Shown: in pieces, positions 35,206 through 48,421 of the stretch
Numbering within the stretch: the first letter of the stretch is position 1
Layout: the number at the start of each line of letters is the position of its first letter
From: Enoplosus armatus
Taxonomy: Eukaryota; Chordata; Actinopteri; Centrarchiformes; Enoplosidae
Reading direction: 5' to 3'
NCBI RefSeq assembly: GCF_043641665.1
Contig: NC_092188.1
Span: forward strand, 22,449,204-22,513,203
DNA length: 64,000 bases
Translations under genes and position numbers: made by a program
The notes under the pieces: model-generated
What the model saw: only the letters and a program-made list of their open reading frames with translations
What the model was told of the DNA's origin: nothing
Database searches by the model: none

Positions 35206-36111
35206 ATTTTTTTTTATTTTTCTGATATGCATTTACACGCATATAGTAAAGCAAATTACCAAACACATATACAAATACCTTATGCCATTCTGCACAAATT
35301 ACAAATTATATCTGGCACTAGTGTTCAAATTAGGATCAAGAAACTGGAGGTTTGGTGAAGAATGAGAAAGAGAACCGGGGGAGAAAGAACACCATTTTGC
35401 TTTTATGTGGGGAGGACTGCAGCATGTAGCCTTATCCCCCGAACCAAACTGAGTGATCGTTCAGTAACAGACCTGGGTCAAAATACCATTCAAGATGCTT
35501 TTACCTATCTGGTAGAGGTTTCACCTGAGCCGGCTCAGTGGCCTCAATAAAGCTGACCATTGAGCAGTAACGACAGGCTTAAGCAAACACTCTGAGACAA
35601 AGTGTTGGAAACAGAATTTGACTTCAAGTCTGCTCAGCAGCACCGATTGGCAACACAAACAGGAATCACAGGACAAATCAATAGGGAAGGTAACCCAGAA
35701 CGAAACCTATGTATCCCTATTCATCTTTGTGCATTGCAGAACATCAATGTAATAAGAAACACAGGTAACAGTGCAGGTGCCTCGGGCCGTTCTGGGGCCT
35801 CGGTTATTTGCGTAGCATTTGTGAAGCATGTACAAAAAACAGCAGTCTGTATGTCTGTATAATCCTGGGTCTTGTCTTCATTCACCCCCATGGTGTACAA
35901 AGGATGCACCATACTGTGTCTACATGTGACAAGTCAAAAGGTATAAGATTTAACAAGAGCCTGAGTGCTGTCTTTGGTAGGCAATTGAAAAGTCTTCATT
36001 TACCACGTCTACCACAGTATGTTCTGTATGCGAATGCGCACCCCTCCTACACAGACAGACATCCTGCAACTTATAATGCGTCGCCGTTGTTTGGAGTCTT
36101 GAAGACACAGT

Positions 36112-36148
<37 letters not shown>

Positions 36149-37352
36149 CAAACAGAGAACACAAACAGCTTCTTGAAGGCACCATGAGTTAACAAAGAAA
36201 GATATCAAAGCTCTCTCTTACTCGGTGAGGCGAGACCATCAGCCTGAATAAATCACCTTTGAACAGGACAAAACATTTTCTTGATACAATTTCACAGAAT
36301 TGACCAACCCATTGGTTAATGTTAATATAATGACTTTCAGCATTATCTCGACAACCGTGGCCTTCCAGAGACCTTTCTCAAGTCAAACCACCACCACCAC
36401 CACCACCACCCCCCAAAAAAAAACATATCACCACAAGCTCTCAACAGAACTTAACAAGTCCTGGGCTTCCAAAGTCATCTTAGCACGAAAAACACACACG
36501 CAGAGGTTTAGGCAACATCAGCTACAGGCGGTTACCTAGCTGCTTAAGAGCTATTAAGCACCATCTCCCACAACCGCTGTGTGTGCATCCATCAAAAGAG
36601 AATCCCAGTTGTGTGTTACATGTCAATTTTTAGTGCTAAAATGATTTAGGATGTTGAGCGCAGGCCTTAGAATTACACATTAGAGGGTTCATCTCAAACA
36701 CACATCCAGGGAAAAGACAAAAAAAATAAAAAGTCTAATAATAAATACAGACAAGAACACAAAGGTTCCTCTGTTACTAATACATGGGGGGGGGAGGAAA
36801 AAAAAAAGAAAGAAGAGGAAATAGTGAATCATATTGCCTGGTCCCTGTTTGAGTTCACTTCTGGAAAGCTGTAACATTAAGATTCCTGCATGGTGTTGCA
36901 TCCGCGTTGTCGAGCCAAAATCAAATACTAGCAAAACCGGCACAGTGGTTTTATTTTTAACCTACACAATAGGACAGCGACCAAATACATGGGCTGTCTC
37001 TGTTACAAGTGGTGAGTAAGTCCACTGTCTAAAAATAAAAAAAGGAAAAGTGGCAGCAGTCTGCATGTCGCACAAGGGGAGAAACACCAGCATTCACAAC
37101 CTTAACGTTTCTCACATGGCTGCACTTAAGAAACCTCTTAACACTTCTAACAAGCCCTCTGACCGACACACAGATCTTTGTTTTACTCCAGGGTTGCTTT
37201 TTATGAAGGACATAAATCCCAAAATAACACGCCCCCTTTACAAGGGAAGAACAGAAAATGCAGGTTAAACTGTAAGCTATGTTTGTTAGTTTAGTGGAGG
37301 AAAAGATGTTAAATAAAAATAGCGTCTGTGCAGCACTTAAGGTATTGAGATT
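35206..37352 (-). other. rnf19a: rnf19a 3' untranslated region
   Basis: TTTATT at 35213-35218 is AATAAA on the gene strand and is the leftmost good candidate, giving a 3'UTR of about 2.1 kb. It includes a GA-rich run near 36113-36148, a (CAC)n run at 36389-36410 and a small poly-G/poly-A patch near 36785-36811. Nearer candidate signals exist (for example near 36951), so the length is uncertain. Confidence 0.5.
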
Positions 37353-40300
37353 TCATATGTCAGTCTGTATACAGGAGTTCTTAGGCTGCTGCTGGGTTTG
37401 GGTGGGGTGTTGCGGTTGGTGGTGGTTGTTGTTGGTTTCTTTTAGCAGCTCTCTGGTGTTGCTGTGAGAGTCCAGCTCAGCGGGGCACACCAGGTTGACA
37501 TTCTCCTCTGTGATGAAGCAGAGAGGGGAGAGCTCTGCGCCGTGGCCCAGGGACGAGGTGGTGGAGGTGGGGGAGTGGGGAGTGACCACAGCTCCTTGTC
37601 CCTGGGAGGAGGATGAAGTGGCGGGGCAGGTCTCCAGGCGGTCGTTCTCCACCTCGGGTAGGGGGCTGACGGTGGCGAAGCGCGTGTGGTAGTCGCCTCC
37701 GCCCGAGCCGTGGCTACAGGACGTCTTCATGCTTTCCAGATCCGAGCAGCTGAACTCGGAGAAATGGCTGGAGTGGGAGTCGGCCACAGACGGCAGGCTG
37801 CCGCTCAGAGAGGGGGAGTCGAACTCTGAGGAGTTGGTGCTGCGCTGCTCCAGCAGCTGAGCGTCCATGTCCTCCCGCGTCTCGTTGATCTTGGTGCCTC
37901 CGCCGCCTTTCTTGCGCAGCTTGCCTTTGCTCTTTTTGCCGCCCGAGCTGGAGGAAGAGGAGCAGGACGCCTCTTTGGCCCACTTAGTGGAGGCTCCTTT
38001 GCCTTCTGACGAGGTGCAACCGTTTGAGGGGCAGGTCCAGCCGCAGCGGCCAACATGGCTGCCGTCATCTACGCTGCTGCTGCCGCTGTGGTGCCGTAGT
38101 TTGCCGGGTTTGGATTCAATGTCAACCTGGACTTCCATACTGTTCCCGTCTCTGGAACACGAGAGGGAGAGGAAGCATGAGACAAGCATGAGTAAGACAT
38201 TTAAGAAAAGTATTATATGTACTTTATGTGAAAGTCTTAAAATCATTTAATGTTCTTCTGCCAAGTAACACAGTATTTCAACGGTCGTGATCATTTCAAC
38301 AACACATCGGTACTGGTGTGAGTATTTACATTATGTAATCACAGGTGTGCATTTACTGGATAGTTCACTGCAACCTGTTTCATATTACGGATTGCTGGAA
38401 GGACACCAGCTATGCAGAAGCACAAACGCTGCCAATGAACAGGAGCCCTAACAGCTCAATGATGCTCACCTGTCGAGGGGCATGTAGGCGTTAAGAATGG
38501 ATCCAGCCATTGCTTTGGTGCTAGCGTTGTCGCTGATTGTTCCCAGGCTGACAGTGCCAGACTCGCCGCTCAGACTGCAGCGCTCCTTCTGCACATCAGC
38601 CTGCACCTCCAGCCTGACAACACGTGGTGGGGGTGGGGAGTTTAGACAGTGTGGAAAGCAAAATGGTCTAACATTTAAATCACATGGCATGTGTTGCTGT
38701 TTCAGTACCTGTTTAAGTAATTGACCATGGCACTGCCAGAGAGGCTGCCGGTAATGCTGGCTCCGGCCAGGGCCATGGTGGACGCTGTCTCACTCAGGTT
38801 GTCCCTGATGGCCCCCAGGCGGTCCATGTGGCTGCCACTGGCACTAAGACTGCCCGTCAGCCCCCCAACACTGCCTTCACCTATACTGGGGTTGTTCCTG
38901 GTGTCTGCCACTGATGTAGTGTCTGCACACAAGATACATCATGAAATAACATTTCAAAATAAAAAAAAAAAGGAATAAAAAGTATAATCTCTTGCAGGAA
39001 CAAGGTAGTGCTGTGTTTGATGAAATTAAACTGTACAAAATTCTGGAGTGGTAAGGGTATTTTAGCAGTAGACTTTTGGAAGCACAAAAAGGACATTTGA
39101 AACCAGCAGCAGATTTCATTTGGACAGGGATTCGGTAGTGTATCAGTCAGCAAAAGGCAAATTCTGTTGTTTGCTGACTTGGGCATAAACATACAGGGTC
39201 ACTTTTGGGTATCGGGGGGGGCATCTTACCGGTGGCAGCTGCCCCACTGCCAACATTCAGGTCATTCTCGTCGTCAAACTCTATGCGAACTCCTTTGCCG
39301 TTCCCAGCTGAGACGCCACAACCTCCGCTACGGCACAGGGAGATGGGCACCACACCATAGACGTAAGCCAGCATGATGGGAACGCCGATGCCTGAGGGGT
39401 GATGAAAGGGATGCAGAGACATGGAGAAACCAGGGACATGTCAGACCCAGGCAGTGGGGGGAGAAAAAAACAAAACAGCGGAGGTCACTGTTGCTGACGT
39501 CCAGAAATCAAAACAGCCTAAATCTCCTTGAACTTTCCCATCTTTATGTAATAGCTCATGAGAAATCCAATTGACTTTTAAAAACAAACTTTTGCATAAT
39601 ATGAACTCTAAGATTAAACAAAAGAAATTCCTGACACTAACAAAGTCAAACAAGGATATGTCAATAAAAGATCTCCAGGCATGCGGGGAGCTGGAGCAGA
39701 GGCAGGGACACGAAGAGAAGGAGGGAGGAGGTAGGAGAGGGTGGAGGACAGACTGACCGACAGTGACTGCAGCCACCACTGGAGACACAATGACGGAGAG
39801 AGTCACTCCACCAGCGATCACCAGGTTCCTCTTGTGGTTGGAGATATCTTTGCCTTCATAGCGGTTATGGATCTGAGAGACAAAAAGGGGAGAAACGTGA
39901 GTCACACAGTCTGAGGAGTCTTCAGTTCTCACAACTAGTATCCAAACCAACTGAGATTCTAGTCTTGTGGCCTTTAAGATGCCACATAAGAGGAGTGCTA
40001 GACCAGTAAAGTGTTACCACCAATTCAACATTGTTTAGCAGAGTAGTATTGTATCATTAGGATGGCATCATTGATTTTCCTCTATCTTTTGGCTGGCTGG
40101 CGGTGGGCGGGGCTTATAAATTAACTTTATGTTAGAGAGTGGTCAAGTCATTCCCATAATATAACATGAATAGGCAGCCACAGTGTACCGCCAGGCCACA
40201 GAGACCAAAGCACATAAAGGTAGTAGTAGATATAGTCGCAAATGTGACATGTAAACAGCAACTCCCAGCAACAGTACAACAAGTGCAACATTTTACAATT

Positions 40301-43300
40301 GGTTAAAATACTCTTCATAGAAAGTAAAAAAAAAAAAAAAAAGAAGAACCTAATATTAGTGAGTAAGTCATTGTTGAAGAAAAAACAGGCACATATTTTG
40401 AGACTACAAGAAGCACGACAGGAAGGAAGATTTGGAAGATGGACATTATACAAGATGATGGAAAAACGTGGCTGTATTTACCAAACCGTTATTTGTTACT
40501 GTCTTAATTCTGAAAAATTTACTGAAAGTGTGGAAGTGGAAGTGAGAAAGAATTTTACAATTGATTTGGCTTGGAGTTCTTGTTCCACACACACAAAAAA
40601 GCACACATACGTAACAAAAACTATAAGTATGCATTCCCACTTACTTCCCACAAAGATTTAAGTCGGTGTTATAAGTCAGTCAACAGTGGCAAAGTACAGC
40701 TGATATGACACTTGACACGTGACCGTGCTGCAAGTAAATGGCCATGGCCTTGGTGGAGTGAATCACCGGGATTTAACATGAAGCCTGAACAGCTACATTC
40801 AACCCAGAGGACGTGGAAAGCAGGAGATTCATGCTCAGATGTTTCACATGCGTCATGTGATCACTACTGAAATGCGGTCGGGTAAGAAAAAAAAAAGTTT
40901 GCTGGCTCTGGCTTCTTCTTGGCAGGCTCAAGAGGGGGATTTCTGGAGAGTCGGAATACTTTCATTTCATTGTAATGTCACATTCTTAGTGAACAGCCCT
41001 AGACTGATGAGTGCTACTAAACAACACAGACACAGAAACACACAGGGGCACAATACTGACAGATGACCTCAGCTGGCTTGAGGTAACGGACAGTCTGAGC
41101 GCTAATTCAAAATATAACTAGGTAGTTACTGATGGATGTAGTGCTTGTTTCTGTGTTTACTTCCACAACTGACATCTATAGTTATGTTATACCGACTGTG
41201 TTTACATTAGGAGTTCTGCCTTGTGGGAAAGCAGAGCAATTATTCAAAACTATTAAACACTCAGAATGAAACCCTGTGCCTTCATAGGAATCCAAACAGC
41301 TCAATACAGTCAAGTATTTGAACAGATCCCAGTGAGTCAATGTTCTGCCTCATCCATGTAGTGAAAACTATAAGCAGGAAAACTTGAATATATTCCAAAC
41401 TACTGTACATGAATGTGTTTGCAGAGCCTCACCTTCCTTCCCACATATACAGGAATGCCAATAATCATGGCGGGGATAGCTATGCCAGCGATGAGCGCGA
41501 TGCCGACAGGGGCACCCACAAGGGTTCCCAGTTGCCAAAGAATCTTCTTCTTCCTGCTCCATGGCTTCTTGCCCCAGAAAGTACAGCCTGACGGACTGAG
41601 AGAGATTGAGGGGAAAGATTGAAGGAGGGGGATGGAAGGGAGGCTGTTAGAAATGTATTCATACACTGATAGAACATTGATACTGCAACAGATCTTCAGC
41701 TTTTTCACCCCTTGTCACACAAATGAGGGAAAAGGTTTCTCCCTGTGGGAACAAAGATCTTCAGTGTGCTGGCTAGCATCGTAGCTGTTAGCCAAAAATA
41801 CTTCATTTTAATTTAGCCAGGCAGGTCAGAAACTGCAACCAAACTTGCTTGGACAGGCTCCTAATCTCACTACTCAGGCAACAAAACCTATATCAACCCA
41901 CCAAACCACTGTTTGAGTTGTGGGCTGTCGCTAATAAAAGTGACCGATACACATTTTCACAACAGCAAACAGCAACACTTTTTACTGGCCTGGGCATCGT
42001 AAAAAAACTGTCCATATGTAAAACTACAAAAATCATCTAAACTGTGCCTGTGTGTATGAAGATCTGTGTATGCGTGTTGACATACTGACCTCAGGTAGTG
42101 CAGGTCTGAGATCTCCTTCATGCAGAGCCAGCAGAACTCGCAGCCGCAGACGGCGCAGGTCATGTGGTTACAGCTGCCGTCGTTCATCTTTATGATGTAA
42201 GCAGCACAGCGCGGACATGGCTTAATGTCATCAGCTGAAAGACAGAAGGACGGACAGAGAATATGATTTCAGTTTCACTGGCTAGTTATACTACTGCTAC
42301 CAACAAACTAGCCCTGGTCTAATCTCTATAAACAGATATCTGCATATGGATGCACAATCTGAAGGCAACGGACAAGACATTGGTACCGAAAGCGCTCTGA
42401 TTTCCGCTTGTAGTCCGAGTAGTATTGACCAATCATGTTGGAGCATGCAGCTAAACAGCATGCAGGTAAACAGTCCATGTGGAGAGCAAAAGAGGCGGAA
42501 CACAAAAGCGAAATGCAATCTCAGAGCCCATTAGCTAACGGCAATTTAGCTTTTTATCCCCAGAGATGATCTCTTTTATTTGCTTTTTTAAAATGAACCT
42601 GCATTGAAATCGTCGTCAGACAATAGCAGATGGGTTGTGAGATTGCTAATCGGACTGTAAACAAAGACCGGCAGCCCCGAAACATTGTCTGTTGTCCCCA
42701 GAGGCTAAATCATCGTCAGACGATAGCCGATGGGTTCCAAGCAAGGTTCCTGTAAGTCAGGTGACATCTTTCAAACTTGATTATGGTGAGGAAAACAAAC
42801 ATTTCCTACAAAGCAATTACTAATAAAGCAATAAAGTAAATGGAACAAAGAGTTGTCACATTTAACTGAATTCTGACTTTAGCTTCCAACACAATTTCAC
42901 CAATTTTTCTCCCATTTACACAAATAACTACGCAATATCATTACAATTGTAGTTCTGTACTGGATATAATTTATGCTCGTGTTTAACAGAAATGCACAGG
43001 ATGAATACAGAAATAGAAAAGAGCAGAAACAAAAAGCAAAGGAGCAGGCATGCAACTGTGTGTGTTCAGTCGGCCAACCTGCAGCTCCGCTCTCTTGGCT
43101 GTAGCTGAGGGAGGACGAGCGGACCGTCCTCAGGCGGAGGCTCTGGGCTCTCTGCTGTCGCGCTGCATCACAGGTTTGGTTTGGATGCCACAGCTGCTTA
43201 CAGTGGTAACAGAACTCTGTACCGCAGCCCTCCCTGCTGCAAGTGATCTTAGGACAGCTGGCACACCCGAAGGCGATCACTGCATACCTGGTGGAAGACA

Positions 43301-46300
43301 AACATGACAGGTTAAGATTTAATACACCATAGTGACATCACAGACTGAGTTTTGTCTAAATGTGCCAAGGTCAGAGGAAAAGCAGAGATTGGAGTCTGGC
43401 AGTACAAATGAAAATAACAGAAAGGAAAGTGGCAAAAACGTTAACGCACATATAAGTAAAAGAGATGCATATAAAATAAAAGGCACAGGCAACAAAATAA
43501 GACAGCTGACATTTGAGAAGAGGTGATGCAGAACTGTGTTCACTTTTTTGTAACACTTCTACTAATGCGTTTTAAAAATACCAGCTTAATCCATCTTCTG
43601 GTACTTATATTAATGAGCTTCTAATATAGCAAACTGGACAACCACTTTGTCTCCCTGTGTTCATCGGCATTGTGATCCATCAAGAGGCTGCAGAGTACTC
43701 CTGACATGAGTAATGATGCTTTGTCCATCCTCAATCATAGTGTTGACTGTGTGTGTCTTCAGGTAAATGCTCCTTATTGAAAACTTTATCCTTCATCGAT
43801 AATGACAGGGTAACAGGAGAGCACACTTTAAATAAAGGCCCACCTCTTCTCACTTAAGCAACACCTTCAGCGAAGGTCATATGTTTAAGGTGAGACTGTG
43901 GTCCAGTCCTTCAGCTAGTAAATTACATGATATTGTCTTAAGCAGAGCCTGGAGCAGAGTGTACAGCTGTTGTCAGTCTGCCTGGTTCTCCCAGCAGGTC
44001 TGTCTTCTGCAATAGCTTGTGTATTTACATGACACAGCCAATCCTAACGTCTCGGACAGAGTTACAGCTGAGGTGATGCTACGCATAATGCTTTCAGCCA
44101 ACAGACAGGAGACAAAATTAGTGAGTGCTAACAAAGAGACAATGTTCAAAAATAAAACCAAAACATAAAAAAAAGTTTCAAGATGACAGCAAAATACTGG
44201 CTAGCGAATTTCCTGGGGGAAACCCTGGAGTGTGTGACGTAGTTGTATCTGACTGCAGCAGAAACCTACCAGCCCTTCAGTGACTGACCCCAGATTGAGT
44301 TTCAATCACAGAGCCGTGGAGAGCCTGAGAGACATCCTCCACTGTGGATCATTTTACTCTACTGAGGACTGTGTCTAGAATGCAGACAGACAGCGCGGAA
44401 TCGCAGAGACACGTCAGTCTTTTTTTTTTAAATCATTTTCGGTAAACCACCAGCAGTAAACACTAGACTAGGGACTGGAGAGATATTAGGGAAAGAGAAG
44501 ACCATGGCTTTAGAGTGGGTGTCTATTATGAAGTTGACAACAACAACAAAACACCAGGTCAATTTAGATCACAGCAGTGTCTGTAAAACAACTTCCTCTG
44601 ACGAATGACGATACAACGATAAGCCAAAAAACAAAAACTATATAACCACAGATAATACTGGAATCTGTTCAGTAATGTCAGATTAATACAGCTACTGCAA
44701 TAAATGCTAAAAATATGATTTTGTTTTCCTTTTGTTGGACTCACTTGGCTAGATGGAAGGGAACCTCTCTAATCCCTGTACATGGTGCACCTGATTATGT
44801 GGGCCAAAGTACAGCAGGCTGAAGCTATTGTTTTCAGGAGGGCAATTGGTGTAGAATGTGCCTTCTGTGGATTTCCCAAATTTCTCTGAAACAATGTACA
44901 CGACAAACTAAGTAATAAACTGTGTGTTGTTGTTGAAAGAGGAACAACCAAGAGGAAAAGGACAGAGCAGAGAAATGGAAAAAATTAAATGGAAGGACAC
45001 TGTAGTTTCCTCTGAACCACTCCAGAGTGCAAAAATAAAATCATAAAGTCTCTCAGCACAAGAGGTGCACATTTGCTGTCTGACAAACATCGACACAAGA
45101 GAGGGAGGAATGATTATTCTAAGGACAATTACAAAAAGCTGTCAAAAGTCAAAGAACTAGTGGCAGCTAAGACTGAACTGTGCAATGCTAAGGTTACAGC
45201 CAAAAGCCAGCCGACCACCAACATGGACACAGACACCGTCTGTGTGTGAGGAAATAGCTGCTCAGTAATCTGTATACAAAGAGAATATGTCTGATAAGTT
45301 GCAACTGCTACTTTAGTTTAATTTGGCTTTGCCGTGGAATTGTCAGCCCGTGGCTTTTTTGCTTGTAAGAAAAGAATAAGCTGAGCCCACTGACAAGGGT
45401 GAACCAGTGACATTGCCAAATGCAGTCTGATAGCCAACTGTTGGTTTGGTGTGGAGAACTGAAAATGGAGAAAAAGATATTGTGGCAGGACTACAGAAGG
45501 CCAATACATCAATATAATATTAATATATCCTGGCTATGTTGTAAATCTCAAAATTCAGTCAAAAATACTGGCATGCTTAGTTTTGACAATACTGTCCTGC
45601 CCAGTGGGATGGACCTGCTGCTTTCTAGCTCCAAGCAGAGAAGGAAAGCTGACACTGTTTTATGCTACAGCTATTTCAACTGTCCTCAAAGCATAATAAA
45701 ACACATCATGCCCCTCACATCTTTTACCCTCAAAATATATTTGCTACTATTCCAGTCAAGGTTACAAAACAGGACATCCCACAAAACAAAACAAAACATC
45801 CAGCAGCCCACGTATTCAAGGTCACTTTGGCTTCAGAACGAGGTACAAAGAGTACTTGAGGAAAGTCTGGTGGGATTGGGTCTTTATAGCCACCTGACCG
45901 CAAACAATTCCTGGAAGAAAAGGAAATGGCTGGGAGAGAGAGAGAGAGCAAAGTCGTCTTATGGGCTAAAGGTATTATACTTTCTTTTATACTTGTTATG
46001 TGCATGCATGTTGGATAATAATGATAATAATATTTCTATTTTTTGCACATTTGAGCCCATTCACAGCCCATCCTCACCTACTCACCCAGTCTTTCCTTAC
46101 TTTCCCTCCCTACAGCCTGTGCTTAAGCTACCTCATTGAGCAGATCATCTGAAAATATTTTAAATACTAGTCATAGTGATTTAACTGGAGTATATAGCAG
46201 TGAATTAAAAAAATGGCAGTCAGCCCACAGGATGTGAGCGGATATTGATCAGTGACGGTGGCAAATTACCTTTCTTTAAAGGCGGTGACACACTAAAAAA

Positions 46301-47775
46301 GTCACTAAAAAAGGTACCGCTTCGACAAAATAAGACACTTCTGAAATGGTGTGCAGGATATGAACGGGAGAGTTCGCTCTGTACACAAGTTTTCATCCTC
46401 AGTTTTGCAATACAAATAAAGACTCAACCCTTGATTTACTAAGGCGGGGCGGTTACGATGGCAGAGCTCAGTGGTCGATGGACATCGCCCAACCCTAGCA
46501 CAGAGAAGACTGGTGGAAAAGAGACGGACATGCTGAAAGAGACAGGCAGAAGCAGGTACGTCCTTTCTCACCCCCCTTCTGTGCCTCTCTTCCTCTGACA
46601 TTATGTCATGCTTTCCTTCAAACCCTCGCTCAGGTTAGCAACAATGACTCGACATCACAGTACACAACAGGTGTCTGTCAAATCCCGGCCATGGCCATAC
46701 CCACAAACAAGCAGATGTTCAGCACGACTGTAAACAAATGGACGTCAAACTGCTGTTGTCATTATTAATTGTCAGTACATAAACAGTAATAGTAGTGGGG
46801 ACTTTATTGTGAAACAGAGGGAGGGAACTCGTTGGGGTTTAGCTGAGGATAAGGCTTAAAAAACAACAGCAATCCAAATCCCTGCAGGGTCTCTGGCTGA
46901 AAATTTCTCTGGTTTCTGCTGCTGCTCAGTGCCACATATGAAAGGGTCAGTCATTCTCTCTTTATATTATCTGGGGCCTGCAAGGGAAGTCGTTTCTTCT
47001 TCTCCTGTTGTAGAGTTTTCGTACTGATTTACCATAGCAAATCACAGTAAATGGAATATACATACATAATGAGCCAAGTCAATCTTCGGTTTCCACCATG
47101 ACAGCCAAGTAAACAGAACATGATAGTGAAAATGGAGAACCATCACCAGCACCAAAACTAAATTGAGGGGGCAAAAACGTGAGTAGAAATTGACTGAATT
47201 TCTTTGGCTAATATGTTGGATTTGCTAGGGTACACTTTATATTAGACCCTAAGCTAAGCTGTTGGACAAGGTCTTTCTTTCTCTAACTCTATCCTTTTAG
47301 TCCGTTGGGTCATTCTTCACCTGTTGTATTAAACATTTTCATATTCTCTTCCAATGGGACATACTGGACCTTATATATATACACATTATGTATTTAAATT
47401 CACTCCTTACCCACAGTCCGGCGCAGGGCACCAGCGGCAGTCAGGGTCAGCCACGAGCCATCTCCTCAGCATGAATTCCTCATATTTGTCCATGAGCGCC
47501 CGGTCACCCAGGATCATGCGGATGTCGTGCGGGTTGAAGCGCTCTGAGCACTCAGGGCAGCTGATGTTGACACGCGACTCTGAGATCTCAATGCGCAGAT
47601 ACTGGCGCAGGCAATCGATGCAGGAGCGATGGTGACAGGTCATGATGTCCGGGAAGCTCTCCCTGGAGTGGCGCAGAAGGCACAGCGGGCACTCCAGTAG
47701 CTCTGCCCCCACCCCACCACCCACCTTGGAGGAGGAGGAGGTAGAGGAAGAAGGCCCTGAGGCAGATGAGGTGGA

Positions 47776-47814
<39 letters not shown>

Positions 47815-48138
47815 GGCAGCTCCGGTCCCAGCCACAGAGAAGAAGGCAGAGTTCTTGTCATTACACATCTCAGAGTGGATACTCTCGATGCTGGCAATGC
47901 CATCCACACCTCCAAGCCCTCCAGGTCCAGGGTGCTGGAGCTCTCGAGACCTTTGGCGCCCTGATTTGGGATCCCGACCTCGTCGTCTGAAAAGAGAGGC
48001 CAGGGAGAGGCGCCTCTTCTTGGGGGCCTTCTTCACAGAGGGCAGAGAGATGGAGGAGGCAGTAGACTGCAGATCCCGGTCAGAGCCCATCACCCCACCG
48101 CTACCACCACCCAACTGCTGGTGCTTCTGCAGGTTCAT
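37353..48138 (-). CDS. rnf19a: RNF19A (Dorfin), membrane-anchored RBR E3 ubiquitin ligase
   Basis: Coding exons in transcript order: 47411-48138, 43079-43287, 42090-42234, 41433-41595, 39758-39872, 39230-39391, 38709-38922, 38470-38613, 37353-38151. Phases fit; 892 residues from the chosen Met (human 838). RBR ligases take ubiquitin from an E2 onto a RING2 cysteine and then to the substrate. RING1 is seen at [15 protein letters not shown] and CPEC, the IBR at CASCPKITC and EFCYHC, and RING2 at CPRC and [10 protein letters not shown], whose first Cys is the expected catalytic one. Two hydrophobic segments follow ([20 protein letters not shown] and [20 protein letters not shown]). The long Ser-rich tail has [18 protein letters not shown] and [14 protein letters not shown], conserved with human. 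The Met at 48138 is the first in-frame ATG of its exon, but the frame stays open upstream. An Ala tract inserts before RING1. Confidence 0.95.
42090..42234 (-). CDS. rnf19a: rnf19a RING2 exon with the catalytic cysteine
   Basis: Encodes [16 protein letters not shown], then [21 protein letters not shown]. By homology with other RBR ligases (parkin GGCMHMKC), the Cys in GSCNHM is the thioester-forming residue and is intact. Confidence 0.95.
42330..42750. repeat. Probable dispersed repeat with an internal direct duplication
   Basis: Two near copies of TCGTCAGACAATAGCAGATGG occur at about 42610-42638 and 42708-42736, 98 bases apart, each near a CCCAGAG word. The phrase CGTCAGACGATAGCCGATGG recurs in fish repeats. 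The family cannot be named. It lies in the rnf19a intron after exon 43079-43287. Confidence 0.45.
43288..47410 (-). other. rnf19a: rnf19a intron between RING1 and IBR exons
   Basis: A 4.1 kb intron. No exon, RNA gene or clear repeat was recognised; open frames inside it lack any family signature. Confidence 0.7.
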
Positions 48139-48421
48139 CTCTCCGGAGGGAGGGGAGGGGTGTGCCAGCGGGGAGCCAGGGCTGGGTAACCTGTCCCTCA
48201 CATGTGCAGGGAGGTCTGGAAGTGGGATGGGGCTGGGAGAAGGGGTAAGGTGGTGGATGGGGGAGGGGGAGGGTGGTCCAGGGTGGGGGGACAGGGCTCC
48301 AGAGGGCCCGTCTGTGGTTAAGACATGATGGCTTCTCCTGATCAACCTCGTGGTCACATCTAATAGCCGGATTTTGGCGGAGGGGTGGGGGTCACCTGCT
48401 GCGAAACTGATGCAACAGAAC
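47411..48421 (-). CDS. rnf19a: rnf19a first coding exon: N-terminal region and RING1
   Basis: The exon runs from the acceptor CTCTCCAG (minus strand) at 48422 to the donor GG then GTAAGG at 47410. From Met 48138 it encodes [20 protein letters not shown], matching the human N-terminus, then a basic patch, [15 protein letters not shown], an Ala tract of about a dozen residues and the complete RING1. Between the acceptor and that Met there are about 94 further open codons, rich in Pro, Ser and His, with no in-frame stop and no ATG. Confidence 0.85.
47777..47813. repeat. rnf19a: (GCA)n trinucleotide repeat coding for polyalanine
   Basis: Twelve GCA units on the plus strand are read on the rnf19a strand as GCT alanine codons, giving an Ala run of about a dozen. 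Confidence 0.95.

Noticed and set aside
37867..38250. Plus-strand frame over the rnf19a tail
   Set aside because: Antisense shadow of the last coding exon, which has clear homology on the minus strand.
45420..46139. 239-codon plus-strand open frame
   Set aside because: Within the 4.1 kb rnf19a intron; no domain, no conserved pattern and no supporting splice sites.
47642..48328. 228-codon plus-strand frame rich in Glu and Ala
   Set aside because: It is the antisense reading of the GC-rich first coding exon of rnf19a, including the trinucleotide repeat.
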